From NCBI GenBank assembly GCA_029261995.1, contig JAJDAF010000036.1, positions 1 to 64,000 on the forward strand: 64,000 nucleotides of DNA, given 5' to 3'. Of the stretch, positions 54,743-63,599 are shown one piece after another (within the stretch, counting starts at the first letter, position 1; the number at the start of each line of letters is the position of its first letter). This DNA is from Candidatus Zhuqueibacterota bacterium (GTDB lineage: Bacteria; Zhuqueibacterota; Zhuqueibacteria; Oceanimicrobiales; Oceanimicrobiaceae). A program made the translations under genes and the position numbers. The notes under the pieces were generated by a model. The model made no database searches and was not told where the DNA came from. It saw only the letters and a program-made list of their open reading frames with translations.

Positions 54743-56956
54743 ATGAGACGAAAAACCAGAGAATCCACCCCGGACCCAGAATCAGGCTCGTTGCTCGCCA
54801 CCCAGCGTCCTACTCGCGCAAAAGTGTTGTTGATGGCGGGCGGCGCTTGCTTTCTCGCAATTCTGGTCTATCTGTTCGTGGTCACGCGCGATCTGCCGTC
54901 CCTACGCCAGTTGGAAGACCACAAGCCGAAGTTGGCATCCAAAGTTTATTCGTCAGACATGCAGATCATCCACGAATACTACGAAGAGAAACGCAGTTTC
55001 GTGCCGCTTGAGGAAATACCCGAGGCGCTGGTTCAGGCCGTGATTGCCACTGAAGACCGTAGATTCCACGAGCACTGGGGAATGGATATCCGGAGGTTGG
55101 TCGGCGCCATCTCGAAAAACATCATGGCCGGCAGCCTTAAAAAAGAGGGCGCCAGTACCTTGACACAACAACTGGCCCGCCAACAGTACCTGACCCTGGA
55201 CAAGACAATTACCAGAAAAGTCAAAGAACTGATCACTGCGATTCAGATTGAACGCACTTACACGAAGCCCGAAATTCTGGAAATGTACCTGAATCACATG
55301 TACTTCGGGCATAGTGCGTACGGCGTTCAGTCTGCTGCCCTGACCTACTTCAATAAAGATGTGGAGCACCTGAGCATCGACGAATGCGCGATCCTGATTG
55401 GCTTGCTGCGAGCGCCCAACAATTATACGCCAATTCGCTATCCGAACCGCAGCCTGACCCGGCGCAATGTCGTTCTCAATGCGATGCGCGAAATGCAGTA
55501 TATCAGCGAGGACGAGTATGCCGAGCTCGCCAGGAAGCCAATTGATGTCGTCAAGAAGGTGAAGGGCAGAACCGGGCTGGCGCCACACTTCACGGAATAT
55601 ATCCGCCAGCTCATGCAAGACCGCTACGGCTATAATCTCTACACCGACGGTCTCTCCATTTATACCACCCTCGACTCACGGGCGCAATTCCTGGCGGAGA
55701 AGTCGGTTGCCGCGCAAATGCCCAAGCTGCAGGAGGAGGTCGCGGAATACTACGTCAGCAAAAAACTGGTTGGCCATTTTCTGAGTGACGAGTTCAAAGC
55801 CGAGCACGATTGGCAGTCCCTACTGCAGGACTCGACATTTGTTGACTCTGTCATCTACAAAAAAGCGCGGGCAGAGGTGGCGCTGGTTTCTATAGATCCA
55901 CGCAACGGCCACATTCTGGCGTTTGTGGGAGGAAGGGATTTTTCAGAATCCAAATACATTCGACCGGTACAAGCCCACAGACAACCCGGTTCGGCATTCA
56001 AGCCATTTGTCTACACGGTTGCGATTGACAACGGATACCCGACAACCTACGAGGTTCTCAACCAGCCGGTCGTCAACTTCATGCAGAATGACGAACGCTG
56101 GACGCCAAAAAATTTTGGTGGTGAAGTTGGTGGACCCACGACATTCAGGGAGGGCCTGCGCAGGTCACTCAATCTGGTCACGGTCAGAGTGCTGCAGGGC
56201 TTGATCCGGAAGCCGAGTCTGGTGGTTAAGTATGCTCACAAAATGGGCATCAAATCGCCTCTGCAGGCGGTCGAGTCAATCGCGCTGGGGGCCGCGGAAG
56301 TTACACCGTTGGAGATCACTTCCGCCTACGGGACTTTTGCCAATGGCGGAGTTCTGGTCGAGCCTATCTCGATTTTACGCGTTGAAGATAAAAACGGCAA
56401 TATCATCGAGCAATACTATCCCAGCAGCCAGGAAGTGCTGCGCAAAGAGACAGCCTACATCATGACCGACCTGTTGAGAACCGTCATCGACCACGGAACG
56501 GGTGGCCGCGCACGCTGGAAGTATGGATTCACCAGGCCCGCAGGCGGCAAAACCGGCACCACCAATGACAGCAGTGACGCCTGGTTCCTGGGCTTCACGC
56601 CACAAATAGCTACCGGTGTCTGGGTCGGCATTGACAATTATAGCATTGACAACGTCAAACTAACCCTGGGCCCAAAACAACAGGGCAGCACTGCAGCGCT
56701 GCCAATTTGGGCGCCATACATGAAAGCTGTCCACGATTCGTTGGCTCTGCCGATTCTCGATTTTCCGATGCCGGCCGGCGTCGTGAGAGTTGAAATTTGC
56801 AAGGATTCGAAGCTGCTCGCCAAAGACAACTGTCCGTGTCAGGTCATGGAGGAGGTTTTCTTCAAGGAGATGGTTCCAACGGAGACTTGCGACCACAATG
56901 TCAAGTTGACGAGAAGAAAAAACAAACGTAAAGACGGTGACCGCAAGCGCTTCTAA
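54743..56956 (+). CDS. class A penicillin-binding protein (PBP1A-like)
   Basis: This 737-residue bifunctional enzyme polymerises and cross-links peptidoglycan. After one membrane helix (about 28-46), the GT51 glycosyltransferase domain has ATEDRRFHEHWGMD with the catalytic Glu, GASTLTQQLARQ and EILEMYLNHMYFG. The transpeptidase domain carries SxxK in QPGSAFKPFVY, SxN in RRSLNLVT and KTG in GGKTGTTND. A Cys-containing basic tail follows. It lies about 90 bases after lpxH on the same strand, forming an envelope pair. Confidence 0.96.
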   Translation: MRRKTRESTPDPESGSLLATQRPTRAKVLLMAGGACFLAILVYLFVVTRDLPSLRQLEDHKPKLASKVYSSDMQIIHEYYEEKRSFVPLEEIPEALVQAVIATEDRRFHEHWGMDIRRLVGAISKNIMAGSLKKEGASTLTQQLARQQYLTLDKTITRKVKELITAIQIERTYTKPEILEMYLNHMYFGHSAYGVQSAALTYFNKDVEHLSIDECAILIGLLRAPNNYTPIRYPNRSLTRRNVVLNAMREMQYISEDEYAELARKPIDVVKKVKGRTGLAPHFTEYIRQLMQDRYGYNLYTDGLSIYTTLDSRAQFLAEKSVAAQMPKLQEEVAEYYVSKKLVGHFLSDEFKAEHDWQSLLQDSTFVDSVIYKKARAEVALVSIDPRNGHILAFVGGRDFSESKYIRPVQAHRQPGSAFKPFVYTVAIDNGYPTTYEVLNQPVVNFMQNDERWTPKNFGGEVGGPTTFREGLRRSLNLVTVRVLQGLIRKPSLVVKYAHKMGIKSPLQAVESIALGAAEVTPLEITSAYGTFANGGVLVEPISILRVEDKNGNIIEQYYPSSQEVLRKETAYIMTDLLRTVIDHGTGGRARWKYGFTRPAGGKTGTTNDSSDAWFLGFTPQIATGVWVGIDNYSIDNVKLTLGPKQQGSTAALPIWAPYMKAVHDSLALPILDFPMPAGVVRVEICKDSKLLAKDNCPCQVMEEVFFKEMVPTETCDHNVKLTRRKNKRKDGDRKRF

Positions 56957-57110
56957 GTGCTTCATTTCATAAATGATTGCAGTGTTCAAATAACTCAAAC
57001 TACCCAGCGGTGCAATGTAAAGCGTGGAGTGTAAAGAGTAGCGCGTAACCCTATCACTAATTCTGGAATGAAACACTTAAGGGAGAGTCCGAAGAACTAA
57101 TCGGGCGACG

Positions 57111-58460
57111 CTAAACGAAAGCCTTGGAAGCAACGTCCCAGCGTTGCTCACCGCTTGCATCCACTTTTCCATGGATAAGTGGCGGAGGCGAAACCGAATT
57201 ATCGGAAATCACAAAGGCATCTCGCAAACGGTCGTGACAAGCGGCTATCTTGTCGTCGCTATCTGAGTAAGCCACAGCCAGCGCCTCTCCTTTTTTTACC
57301 GCGCTACCAACTTTCTTCTGCAGCACGAGCCCTGAGGTGTAGTCGATCTTGTCTTCAACTGCATGACGGCCGGCGCCGAGCGCCATCGAAATGTTTCCAA
57401 TCTCACGGCAAGCGATGGATTTCACTACACCGTCGGCTTCGCTCTTGATCTGCCTTTCATGTTTGGCTCTCGGGTAGCGCTCCGGGTGTTCTACGACACT
57501 GACATCGCCGCCCTGCCGCGCCACAATTTCCAGGAACTTCGAGAATGCTTCGCCGCTGTCGATTTTTTGCCGCAGAATACTGATGCCGGCATTAATATCA
57601 CTGCTCATGCCTGCCAAGCAAAGCATTTCAGCGCAAAGCAGCAGTGTCAAGTCGAGCAGATCAGACGGTCCGCCGCCCTGCAGAGTTTCGATTGCCTCTT
57701 TGGTTTCCAGCCAGTTGCCAACAGCATTGCCGAGAGGCTGCTCCATACCCGAGACGATTGCTGAGGTTTTGAGCTTAAACTCTGTCGCCGTCGCAACCAG
57801 CGTTCTCGCCAACTCCCACGCCTTGTCCTGCGTCTCGAAAATCGCTCCGCTGCCAGCCTTGACATCCAGAACCAGTGCATCGATACCTTCGGCCATTTTC
57901 TTGCTCAAGATGCTGGCGGTAATGAGCGGAATGGAATTGACCGTCGCCGTGGCATCACGCAACGAGTAGATTTTCTTATCGGCGGGAGTCAGATCTTCGG
58001 TCTGGCCGACCAGAACCACACCCAGGTCCTCGAGTTGTTTCGAAATTTGGTCGAGCGGCAGCTGGGTCTGAAATCCGGGAATGGCCTCAAGCTTATCAAG
58101 CGTCCCGCCGGTATGACCAAGAGCCCTGCCTGAAATCATAGGTACGTAGAGTCCCGCTGACGCCACCAATGGGGCGAGAATGAGCGATACCTTGTCACCG
58201 ACGCCGCCGGTGCTGTGTTTATCAGTCTTAAAACCAGGGATGGTGTCATGATTCAGCACAATGCCAGAATCACGCATCAGACGAGTCAGGATGGCGCTTT
58301 CTGCTGAAGTCATGCCCTGGAAATACACGGCCATCAGGAAGGCTGAGATCTGATACTCCGGAATTGTGCCACTCACATAACCAGAGATAAGATAATCCAA
58401 CTCATCCGCGGTCAGCGCCAGGCCGTCGCGTTTCTTCCTGATGATCTCGATCTGATTCAT
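57111..58460 (-). CDS. deoA: pyrimidine-nucleoside/thymidine phosphorylase
   Basis: The enzyme splits thymidine or other pyrimidine nucleosides with phosphate into the free base and (deoxy)ribose-1-phosphate. The 449-residue protein has the N-terminal helical domain ([19 protein letters not shown]), the signature [50 protein letters not shown] and the C-terminal PYNP domain ([22 protein letters not shown]). Its start overlaps deoC by four bases. No targeting extension is visible at either end. It is the last gene of the BMC enzyme operon. Confidence 0.95.
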   Translation of the reverse strand: MNQIEIIRKKRDGLALTADELDYLISGYVSGTIPEYQISAFLMAVYFQGMTSAESAILTRLMRDSGIVLNHDTIPGFKTDKHSTGGVGDKVSLILAPLVASAGLYVPMISGRALGHTGGTLDKLEAIPGFQTQLPLDQISKQLEDLGVVLVGQTEDLTPADKKIYSLRDATATVNSIPLITASILSKKMAEGIDALVLDVKAGSGAIFETQDKAWELARTLVATATEFKLKTSAIVSGMEQPLGNAVGNWLETKEAIETLQGGGPSDLLDLTLLLCAEMLCLAGMSSDINAGISILRQKIDSGEAFSKFLEIVARQGGDVSVVEHPERYPRAKHERQIKSEADGVVKSIACREIGNISMALGAGRHAVEDKIDYTSGLVLQKKVGSAVKKGEALAVAYSDSDDKIAACHDRLRDAFVISDNSVSPPPLIHGKVDASGEQRWDVASKAFV

Positions 58461-59278
58461 GCGGTCACCATCGCGATACTCGCCGAAGCACCAATTCGGC
58501 TGGCGCCGGCATCAGACATCTTCACGGCACTGTCATGGTCGCGAATGCCGCCGGAGGCTTTCACGCCAAGCGCCTCGCCCACGACCTTGCGCATCAGGGC
58601 GACATCTCCCAGAGTTGCGCCGCCTTTGCTGAACCCGGTAGATGTCTTGACGAAACCGGCTCCCGCCTGTTTTGAAAGCAACGAAGCTTTGATCTTCTCT
58701 TCATCCGTCAAAAGGCATGTCTCTAGAATCACCTTGACCGTATTGCCACGACCGGCAGACTCAACCACAGCCCGGATGTCACGTTCAACGTAATCGTAAT
58801 CGTCCGACTTGAGTTTGCCAATGTTAACCACCATGTCGATCTCATCGGCGCCGTGCTCGATGGCCTTCTGGGTTTCGAAGGCCTTGGTTTCGCAGCTCGT
58901 GGCTCCCAGCGGAAACCCGATTACGGTGCAAACCATAACCCCGGAGCCACGCACAAGATCACGGCACAACCGCACCCAGCATGGGTTTACGCAAACGGAG
59001 GCGAAGCCATAACGAACGGCCTCCTCGCAAAGCCGGGTTACCTGATCTTCGGTGGCGTCCGGCTTGAGCAGAGTGTGGTCTATCATCCTGGCCAAGTCTG
59101 CGTGAATTGGACCTAAATCTGGTCCTGCGCCCACACGATCCGCGCCGTTGTCCACAATGCTCTGCACAACCTTGGTGCGACAATCCGGGCAGACCCAGCA
59201 CCAGTTACATGACGGTGCATCCGGGCCGCAACCCGACATTTCATTTACCACTCGCTCAACCAGCGCATCGACGCTCAT
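58457..59278 (-). CDS. deoC: deoxyribose-phosphate aldolase with N-terminal encapsulation helix and Cys-rich segment
   Basis: DeoC cleaves 2-deoxyribose-5-phosphate into glyceraldehyde-3-phosphate and acetaldehyde. The catalytic part (about 60-273) has [26 protein letters not shown], the Schiff-base Lys in FVKTSTGFS and the second Lys in [10 protein letters not shown]. The 273-residue protein is longer than free DeoC. Residues 3-14 ([12 protein letters not shown]) form a short amphipathic helix of the type that targets enzymes into BMCs, and residues 17-33 contain five Cys including [10 protein letters not shown], a possible metal or Fe-S site. AGGAG precedes the ATG. It is located between the BMC pentamer gene and deoA. 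Confidence 0.95.
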   Translation of the reverse strand: MSVDALVERVVNEMSGCGPDAPSCNWCWVCPDCRTKVVQSIVDNGADRVGAGPDLGPIHADLARMIDHTLLKPDATEDQVTRLCEEAVRYGFASVCVNPCWVRLCRDLVRGSGVMVCTVIGFPLGATSCETKAFETQKAIEHGADEIDMVVNIGKLKSDDYDYVERDIRAVVESAGRGNTVKVILETCLLTDEEKIKASLLSKQAGAGFVKTSTGFSKGGATLGDVALMRKVVGEALGVKASGGIRDHDSAVKMSDAGASRIGASASIAMVTA

Positions 59279-59290
59279 TTGAATTTTCTC

Positions 59291-59569
59291 CTATTCATCC
59301 GCCAACTGCATGCCATCTATGACACCAACGACGACTGCTTGTGCCGGGATGTTCTCGTTTTCCAGCATCAGCCTGGCAGAGCTACCTTCTTTGTTGACCA
59401 GAACCAGATCATTCGGGCCGGCATCAACATGGTCGATGGCGATCATCGAGGTGCCAACCGGCGTATGGCTGTCCAACTCAACAGGCTGAACGATCAGCAA
59501 CTTGTAGCCAGTGAAATGTTCGTTTTTTTGGGTGGAAACCACGTCTCCAACGACCCTGCAAATCGTCAT
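59291..59569 (-). CDS. BMC-P microcompartment vertex protein (EutN/CcmL family)
   Basis: The 92-residue protein matches the pentameric shell-vertex family: MTICRVVGDVVSTQKNEHFTG, LLIVQPVELD, MIAIDHVDAGPNDLVLVNKEGSSARLM and AVVVGVIDGM. Pentamers cap the corners of the shell. Its ATG overlaps the stop of the phosphohexomutase gene (ATGA) and deoC begins 12 bases further on, tying the shell to these enzymes. Confidence 0.95.
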   Translation of the reverse strand: MTICRVVGDVVSTQKNEHFTGYKLLIVQPVELDSHTPVGTSMIAIDHVDAGPNDLVLVNKEGSSARLMLENENIPAQAVVVGVIDGMQLADE

Positions 59570-60909
59570 TTGATGTGCTCCATAATTTCCTGTGCGAGCT
59601 GTTCCGCTTCAGCCGCAGTCGGCGCCTCTGCAATCACCCTGATGATGGGTTCAGTGTTCGACGGACGAATGTGAACCCAGGACTTCCCCCTCAGCAGTTT
59701 AACGCCGTCGGTTAAATCAAGGGTCTCATTTGCATACTCGGAACGTATCTTATCGAGAGCCTGCGACGGTTCAATATTCTCGAGTTCAACTTTGGTTTTG
59801 ATGATAACGTAATTGGGCAGCGTGTCGTTTAGCTCGCTTATCGTTCCAGAAAACTCGGCGAGATGCTGCAACGTCAAAGCAACGCCGGCTGGCGCATCAC
59901 GGCCAAGATGGATGTCCGGCAAGATAACACCGCCGTTCCCCTCACCACCGATGACCGCGCCGACTTCCCGCATCCGCTTGGCGACATGGATTTCGCCGAC
60001 CTGGGTGCGGATAACCTCGACCCCGTTCGATTCCGCGATGTCGTCGTGAACGCGGGAAGTGGAGGCATTGACAACAATCGGGCCTTTCTTCCGACCGAGA
60101 ATGAAGTGGGTGGCAAGCGCGAGTGTTCTTTCTTCCCCAAGAGGCTCGCCCTTCTCGGAAATGAGCGCCAGACGGTCTGAATCTGGATCGACCACAATGC
60201 CCAGGTCTGCTTGTTCAGCGATAACTTTTTCACAGACCTCGGTTAGGTGCTCAGGAAGGGGTTCCGGATTTCTGGGAAAAAGCCCGGTTGGCTCACAATT
60301 GATCGGGACTACGTCGCACCCCAGGCGACTTAGTAGCTTCGGTACCATGACGGAGCCTGCGCCGCAAACGCAATCCAGCACCACCTTCAATTTTCGATCG
60401 CGGATTTGCTCCGGATTAACGAAGTCAAGGTCTAGAATTGCGGCCAAATGTTCTGCGATAGCCTTGGAATATTCAAGCTTCACCCCGATCCTGTCCCAGG
60501 ACGAGAACGGGAACATCTTCTCCTGGGAGATCCGTACCACCTGCTCGCCCTCGGTTGCATCGAGAAACAAGCCGGCATGACCAATCAGTTTCATCCCGTT
60601 CCACATGATGGGGTTGTGGCTGGCCGTTATCATGATGCCACCCACAGCCTTCAGGTTCTCCACTGCCATTTGAGTCGTAGGGGTTGGGCAGACACCAATA
60701 TCAAGAATGTCGCAGCCTACCGACAGCAGGCCGGCCGTAATCGCATCTTTGAGCATGGCGCCCGTGACCCGCGAATCGCGACCGACGACAACCTTACCCT
60801 TTCCGGAAAACGCGCCAAATGCCTGGGCAAACCGTAAGGCTATCTCGGGGGTTAAGCCATCTCCGACGATTCCGCGAACACCTGAAACGCTTACCATCAA
60901 TTTTGCCAT
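59566..60909 (-). CDS. alpha-D-phosphohexomutase family enzyme (GlmM/archaeal phosphopentomutase-like)
   Basis: The 447-residue enzyme has the active-Ser loop ITASHNPIMWNGMK, the metal loop DPDSDRLAL, the sugar loop GGEGNGGVILPD and the phosphate loop RPSNTEPIIRVIAE. The EGNGG loop is typical of the archaeal-type subgroup, which includes phosphoglucosamine mutases and a phosphopentomutase characterised in Thermococcus. Beside deoA and deoC, the likely job is (deoxy)ribose-1-phosphate to 5-phosphate, the missing step between the two enzymes; GlmM function cannot be excluded. AAAGGA precedes the ATG. It is the first gene of the operon. Confidence 0.9.
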   Translation of the reverse strand: MAKLMVSVSGVRGIVGDGLTPEIALRFAQAFGAFSGKGKVVVGRDSRVTGAMLKDAITAGLLSVGCDILDIGVCPTPTTQMAVENLKAVGGIMITASHNPIMWNGMKLIGHAGLFLDATEGEQVVRISQEKMFPFSSWDRIGVKLEYSKAIAEHLAAILDLDFVNPEQIRDRKLKVVLDCVCGAGSVMVPKLLSRLGCDVVPINCEPTGLFPRNPEPLPEHLTEVCEKVIAEQADLGIVVDPDSDRLALISEKGEPLGEERTLALATHFILGRKKGPIVVNASTSRVHDDIAESNGVEVIRTQVGEIHVAKRMREVGAVIGGEGNGGVILPDIHLGRDAPAGVALTLQHLAEFSGTISELNDTLPNYVIIKTKVELENIEPSQALDKIRSEYANETLDLTDGVKLLRGKSWVHIRPSNTEPIIRVIAEAPTAAEAEQLAQEIMEHIK

Positions 60910-60950
60910 ACAAAGTCCTTTGCCGATTCGTTCACAAGAACAATGCGCCT

Positions 60951-60979
60951 AAGATAAGATATTCGGTCTATTTTTGCAA
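60951..60979 (-). promoter_or_regulatory. possible promoter of the BMC enzyme operon
   Basis: On the minus strand TTGCAA (60974-60979) and TATCTT (60951-60956) are 17 bases apart, with a predicted leader of about 35 bases. Each hexamer matches the consensus in four of six positions. Confidence 0.45.
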
Positions 60980-61244
60980 CCTCGTTTTGCTTTCGACGAG
61001 GGCTGCGTACGGCTCAGCCGGAGTGTCGATCCGCAGGCTTCTTTGATGCAAAACTCGGGCTTCTGCCATCTTTCAGAACAGACACGGACGGCGCAGACAC
61101 ATCATACGCCTGCTTCGATGAGCGACGCAGGGACGTATTTCGGGGATAGCTACTCTCCAGAAGTCACCGCCGCGCTTACTTCCCCCACAATCTCAAAGGT
61201 CCGGCTGCCACAATGACGTTGTATAACTTTTTCACGACTTTCAT
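60980..61244. other. non-coding stretch between the BMC enzyme operon and the 61.6-kb gene
   Basis: I find no supported gene, tRNA or repeat in this part of the roughly 690-base divergent gap. Its flanks hold the two opposing promoters described separately. Confidence 0.4.
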
Positions 61245-61273
61245 CCCGGTTTGAAACATTGGTTCGAACCGGG
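61245..61273. promoter_or_regulatory. stem-loop/inverted repeat, possible enhancer site
   Basis: CCCGGTTTGAA and TTCGAACCGGG form an 11-bp inverted repeat with one G-T position and a 7-base spacer. It is centred about 157 bases before the predicted start point of the 61391 promoter, a plausible place for a sigma-54 activator site. No T-run follows, so it is not a terminator. Confidence 0.3.
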
Positions 61274-61390
61274 ACCGTGGGCAGAACGTTCCAGCACCGG
61301 TGATGATCTTAACAGAAAAGAAATATAAACATATAATTACATTGTGGCTACAAAGCCGATACAAGCGCGGAGAATCCAGAAATTCTAGGT

Positions 61391-61406
61391 TGGCATGCCT
61401 TTTGCG
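61391..61406 (+). promoter_or_regulatory. sigma-54 promoter of the secreted protein gene at 61600
   Basis: TGGCATGCCTTTTGCG fits the -24/-12 consensus with GG and GC ten bases apart. The predicted start near 61416 gives a leader of about 180 bases. It is the third such site in the window, and all share TGGCAT in the -24 element. Confidence 0.65.
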
Positions 61407-61599
61407 TTAGCACAAAATTTAGAGGTCTGTCCGGTCTGCTAACGTAATAAAAACAATTGATTTTAGCAAAGAATTGTTGTATATTGCTCGCAGATTTTGT
61501 TGCTGCGTGATGCCTCTCGGGGAGCGTATCAAGGATGACCCTCACAACAAATAGACATGTTTCCGATTCATACACATAGATGTGGGCGGTAGTAGCGAA

Positions 61600-62520
61600 A
61601 TGAAAAGCTTTCTTGCGTTATTCGTTTGTACCTTCATTAACCTGACTCTCTCACCCTCTGACGACACATCAAAAACCACCGATCTTCAAATCGCCACGAC
61701 CGTAAGACAGGCCGTACGCGAGGCTGACGAAGAGTTGCTGAAATCGACTCTCTTGGGGAGTTGGCGGGAGTACCTGAAATTGGCAGCTATGGATCTCGAC
61801 ATCCAGTTGCAGCCGCTCGTCCTCATCAAATTTGACGAAGACATCAGTTTCCGCAATCAGATTAAGAAGCTGATTGAATGGCAAGCCGAGTGGGACCAGA
61901 AAGAAACCGAGCATTACATCTACTACTATCGCTGGGACCACCCGCTGCCAGAACTCATTCTCGGCGTTCAGGATGCCCACTTCCAGGAGTTGTCCAGAAT
62001 CTTCGGGCTTGACCTGAAAGAAAAAATTCCGTATCGCTATGACCTGGAAGTAGACGAATCTGTAGTTTTCCCCTTCGACGACCTGCGCGGCGGAATCACT
62101 TCTCCTTACCCCTTCGATCTCGGTCTGGCCACCCGAGCGATGCTAAGCTCTTTTGCTCCCAACCTGACATGTTTTACGGAACCGATGGCACGCATTTATG
62201 GCGACTATTTCCAGAACCCATCGACGGCGGAGGCCTACTACGATACCTGCGTTGAAACTGCCCGGACACAAGGCTTCACGCCCATGCTGCAGTTGTTTCA
62301 GGATGCCGAGGGCAGGCCGGACACTGAGTATTGTTCCTTCGCTTTTGTCTACCAGCTTGACCGGCAATTCGGTCCACGGAAAATCATTCAATTTCTGAAA
62401 ACAACAACTTCGGAATCTTCTAAGGAAGAGTTTTCAGCAGCCTTCGAGCAAACCTTCAGCGTGAGCCTGTCCGAGTTCGAAAGCAAAAGCGATTTCTACC
62501 AGGCCGCCAGCAAACTCTAA
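61600..62520 (+). CDS. secreted protein of unknown function, possible inactive gluzincin-like fold
   Basis: From the ATG at 61600 the protein is 306 residues with a signal peptide (FLALFVCTFINLTLS). Its second half (TCFTEPMARIYGDYF, then YCSFAFVYQLDRQFGPRKIIQFLKT and FEQTFSVSLSEFES) resembles the C-terminal part of peptidase MA/M1-type gluzincins, where a Glu-containing helix and a Y-x-x-x-x-F-V segment occur, but no HExxH is present. I do not recognise a defined family. A GTG at 61582 is a possible alternative start. It sits alone behind a sigma-54-type promoter. Confidence 0.7.
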   Translation: MKSFLALFVCTFINLTLSPSDDTSKTTDLQIATTVRQAVREADEELLKSTLLGSWREYLKLAAMDLDIQLQPLVLIKFDEDISFRNQIKKLIEWQAEWDQKETEHYIYYYRWDHPLPELILGVQDAHFQELSRIFGLDLKEKIPYRYDLEVDESVVFPFDDLRGGITSPYPFDLGLATRAMLSSFAPNLTCFTEPMARIYGDYFQNPSTAEAYYDTCVETARTQGFTPMLQLFQDAEGRPDTEYCSFAFVYQLDRQFGPRKIIQFLKTTTSESSKEEFSAAFEQTFSVSLSEFESKSDFYQAASKL

Positions 62521-62719
62521 GCGGCTCCGTTTCCGACGCAACATCTTCTCCGCCAACCACGCACTAAAGCCCCGCAGGTAATTTAATTCAGAGACACCAG
62601 CGCCAAAACCTGAGGTTCGAATCTTCAAGGAAAAAGGGGTTGCATACGCAGCCGTATTTTCGCATATTATATTCTCCTAATCCATTTCCTGGCGGATAAC
62701 GTAGCGAAAGGCTCCACTC

Positions 62720-63517
62720 ATGAACCGAAGGAACTTCATCAAAACGAGTATCGGCGCAGGTGCGACCCTGGCCTTAACTCCTCTGCAAGGTTTCCCGCAG
62801 CAGCAGACAAAGCCGGCTCTCGACCCGAAGCGGCCGAGGGCATATCAAAAAGGCGCCCCCATCTCCACTGACGCCTTTGTTGTCGATCAGCAGTTGAAAA
62901 GAAGAACCTTGATGTCGATCTGTGAAGAACACAGCAATGAAGCCACGCTCAATATGCTCTACATATTCGGAGGCGGTGCTCTGGACCGAGACGACAAATT
63001 GGGTGGGCTGTGGTGTGGCGACTCATTTGAGGACCTGCAAATCATGCGCTTTGTTCATAGCAAATATGAGGCATCGGGGCTGAAGATTATTCCCGTCGCC
63101 TGCGCGCCGGTCTATTCCTCAAAATATTATGGACTGGAGGATCGCGTCTTCCTCGATGAACCGCATGACTCAATCAAGTTTGAGGAGGCTGCGACAAAAT
63201 TTGTGGAAAGCACCGTTAAGCTTGTCGATAGTGGCTTCATTCCGGTCAAGAGCTATTTTGACCTGAGGTTGCGTTTACTTTTCAATAGCCGGGAAGACCT
63301 GAAGCCCGGAGATGGCTACGGTGAAATATTTGAGTGGCAGGGCAAATTTCGCGCTGAAGAGGAGACTCAGAAATACGGCGTCCCAACCATCTGGCTACTC
63401 GATCCAGAAGGTAGAATTCTGGAGGGCCCGTTTCGTGGCAATATCTACCATTCAGACCCCTATGAAATCAACTACACGGTCTTGGATATCGACAAGACCT
63501 TGCAGAAATACCTGTAA
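62720..63517 (+). CDS. Tat-type exported protein with thioredoxin-like pattern
   Basis: The 265-residue protein begins MNRRNFIKTSIGAGATLAL, a twin-arginine-like signal. The mature part has alternating strands and helices (TLNMLYIFGGGAL, LKIIPVACAPV) and a late YGVPTIWLLDPEGRIL, which looks like the cis-Pro strand of thioredoxin-fold proteins. There is no CxxC, so redox activity of the usual kind is unlikely. TTGCAT near 62640 with CATATT 17 bases later is a weak candidate promoter. The function is unknown. Confidence 0.75.
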   Translation: MNRRNFIKTSIGAGATLALTPLQGFPQQQTKPALDPKRPRAYQKGAPISTDAFVVDQQLKRRTLMSICEEHSNEATLNMLYIFGGGALDRDDKLGGLWCGDSFEDLQIMRFVHSKYEASGLKIIPVACAPVYSSKYYGLEDRVFLDEPHDSIKFEEAATKFVESTVKLVDSGFIPVKSYFDLRLRLLFNSREDLKPGDGYGEIFEWQGKFRAEEETQKYGVPTIWLLDPEGRILEGPFRGNIYHSDPYEINYTVLDIDKTLQKYL

Positions 63518-63541
63518 ACACCCCCCGATTCCGAAAAACGA

Positions 63542-63577
63542 AAAGCCACCTGGGATATTCCCAAGGTGGCTTTCTTT
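63542..63577. terminator. bidirectional terminator between convergent genes
   Basis: AAAGCCACCTGGG and CCCAAGGTGGCTTT form a stem of about 13 bp with a one-base bulge and a 5-base loop, followed by TTTCTTT on the plus strand and an A-rich stretch on the other side. It ends the gene at 62720 and can also serve the minus-strand gene at 63600. Confidence 0.85.
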
Positions 63578-63599
63578 CATCTAACCTAGACTAACCTGA

